Assembly: GCA_029857855.1 (NCBI GenBank) | Contig: JAOUGG010000263.1 | Coordinates: 1 to 5,266, forward strand | DNA: 5,266 nt | Reading direction: 5' to 3' | Origin: Acidimicrobiia bacterium | Lineage (GTDB): Bacteria > Actinomycetota > Acidimicrobiia > Acidimicrobiales > SZUA-35 | In this document: piece by piece, positions 5,063 to 5,266 of the stretch | Position numbering within the stretch: position 1 is the stretch's first letter | How the letters are laid out: each line of letters starts with the position of its first letter | Notes under the pieces: model-generated | The model's database searches: none | Told to the model about the DNA's origin: nothing | The model's input: the letters and a program-made list of their open reading frames with translations, nothing else | Made by a program: the position numbers and the translations under genes

Positions 5063-5266
5063 GTCACACCTCCGATGATTGCGGTCTTTGGGATCATCAT
5101 GCGCTGCAGGCTGATCGGTGGCAATCAATCATTCGGCCGATTCGCATCGGCGTTCTCAGCCGGAAGTACGAGTCGATGCCAAGAACGTGCAAACAATCGA
5201 CAGCCAGATTCGCGGGGCGTTACGGTTGCCACGACGGGGCTGCTTCGCTTTTGTCACCGGTCGTCA
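5063..5266. other. non-coding right edge, upstream of the Ddn-like gene
   Basis: These 204 bases hold the leader and promoter of the Ddn-like gene. GCCGAT (5136-5141) and ATCGGC (5146-5151) form a six-pair stem whose minus-strand loop is GCGA, a stable GNRA-type tetraloop, about 75 bases upstream of the start codon. I found no convincing -35/-10 pair and no open frame with a usable start. A minus-strand frame ends in TAA at 5222-5220 and could be the tail of a gene beyond the edge, but 14 codons are too few to judge. Confidence 0.4.
5069..5073 (-). promoter_or_regulatory. ribosome binding site that fixes the Ddn-like start
   Basis: On the minus strand the bases read GGAGG, then TGTGAC, then the GTG start. 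This is a consensus Shine-Dalgarno at ideal spacing, so the shorter protein is preferred to the TTG-initiated extension. Confidence 0.75.

Noticed and set aside
5063..5128. N-terminal extension of the Ddn-like protein to a TTG at 5128
   Set aside because: The consensus GGAGG six bases before GTG 5062 makes the shorter form far more likely, and the extension looks like translated leader.
5220..5264. Possible C-terminal tail of a minus-strand gene ending at TAA 5222-5220
   Set aside because: Only 14 codons are visible. This cannot be told from chance without sequence beyond the edge.
5176..5266. Possible plus-strand gene start (ATG 5176) open to the window edge
   Set aside because: There is no usable Shine-Dalgarno, and the 30 residues show no recognisable pattern.

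Overview
The window is GC-rich, tightly packed bacterial DNA with GTG start codons. It carries a deazaflavin (F420)-type nitroreductase-family protein and a tandem pair of CNNM/CBS transporters. Together these point to an actinobacterium. A lineage such as Acidimicrobiia is possible, but that is a guess. I see no RNA gene, CRISPR array, insertion sequence or phage gene.

Left part, all on the minus strand, read from high to low coordinates: an endonuclease/exonuclease/phosphatase (EEP) family protein (2690-2043), a complete CNNM-CBS-CorC_HlyC membrane protein (1925-588), and a second CNNM protein (591-1) cut by the window edge. The last two overlap by ATGA and are almost certainly co-translated. 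The partial one is a full-quality gene fragment of 197 residues. The EEP gene is 117 bp upstream of them and may or may not share their transcript.

Centre, plus strand: a 204-bp divergent region, then a thermolysin-family (M4) metalloprotease of the protealysin type (2895-3959). It has a short propeptide with a PPY motif and no signal peptide. Overlapping its last 11 bp is a gene for a predicted lipoprotein (3949-4563), whose C-terminal domain resembles emfourin, the proteinaceous inhibitor encoded next to protealysin in Serratia. This protease-inhibitor pair is the most interesting system here. The inhibitor candidate has acquired a lipoprotein signal and a long Ser/Thr/Pro/acidic linker, whereas the protease lacks any export signal. 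A perfect 15-bp hairpin lies just after the protease stop codon, inside the signal-peptide coding region of the inhibitor. A near-perfect palindrome covers the protease ribosome binding site and start codon.

Right part, minus strand: a Ddn-like deazaflavin-dependent oxidoreductase (5062-4568) convergent with the inhibitor gene, with only 4 bp between the stop codons. It is preceded by about 200 bp with a small hairpin and no gene I can support.
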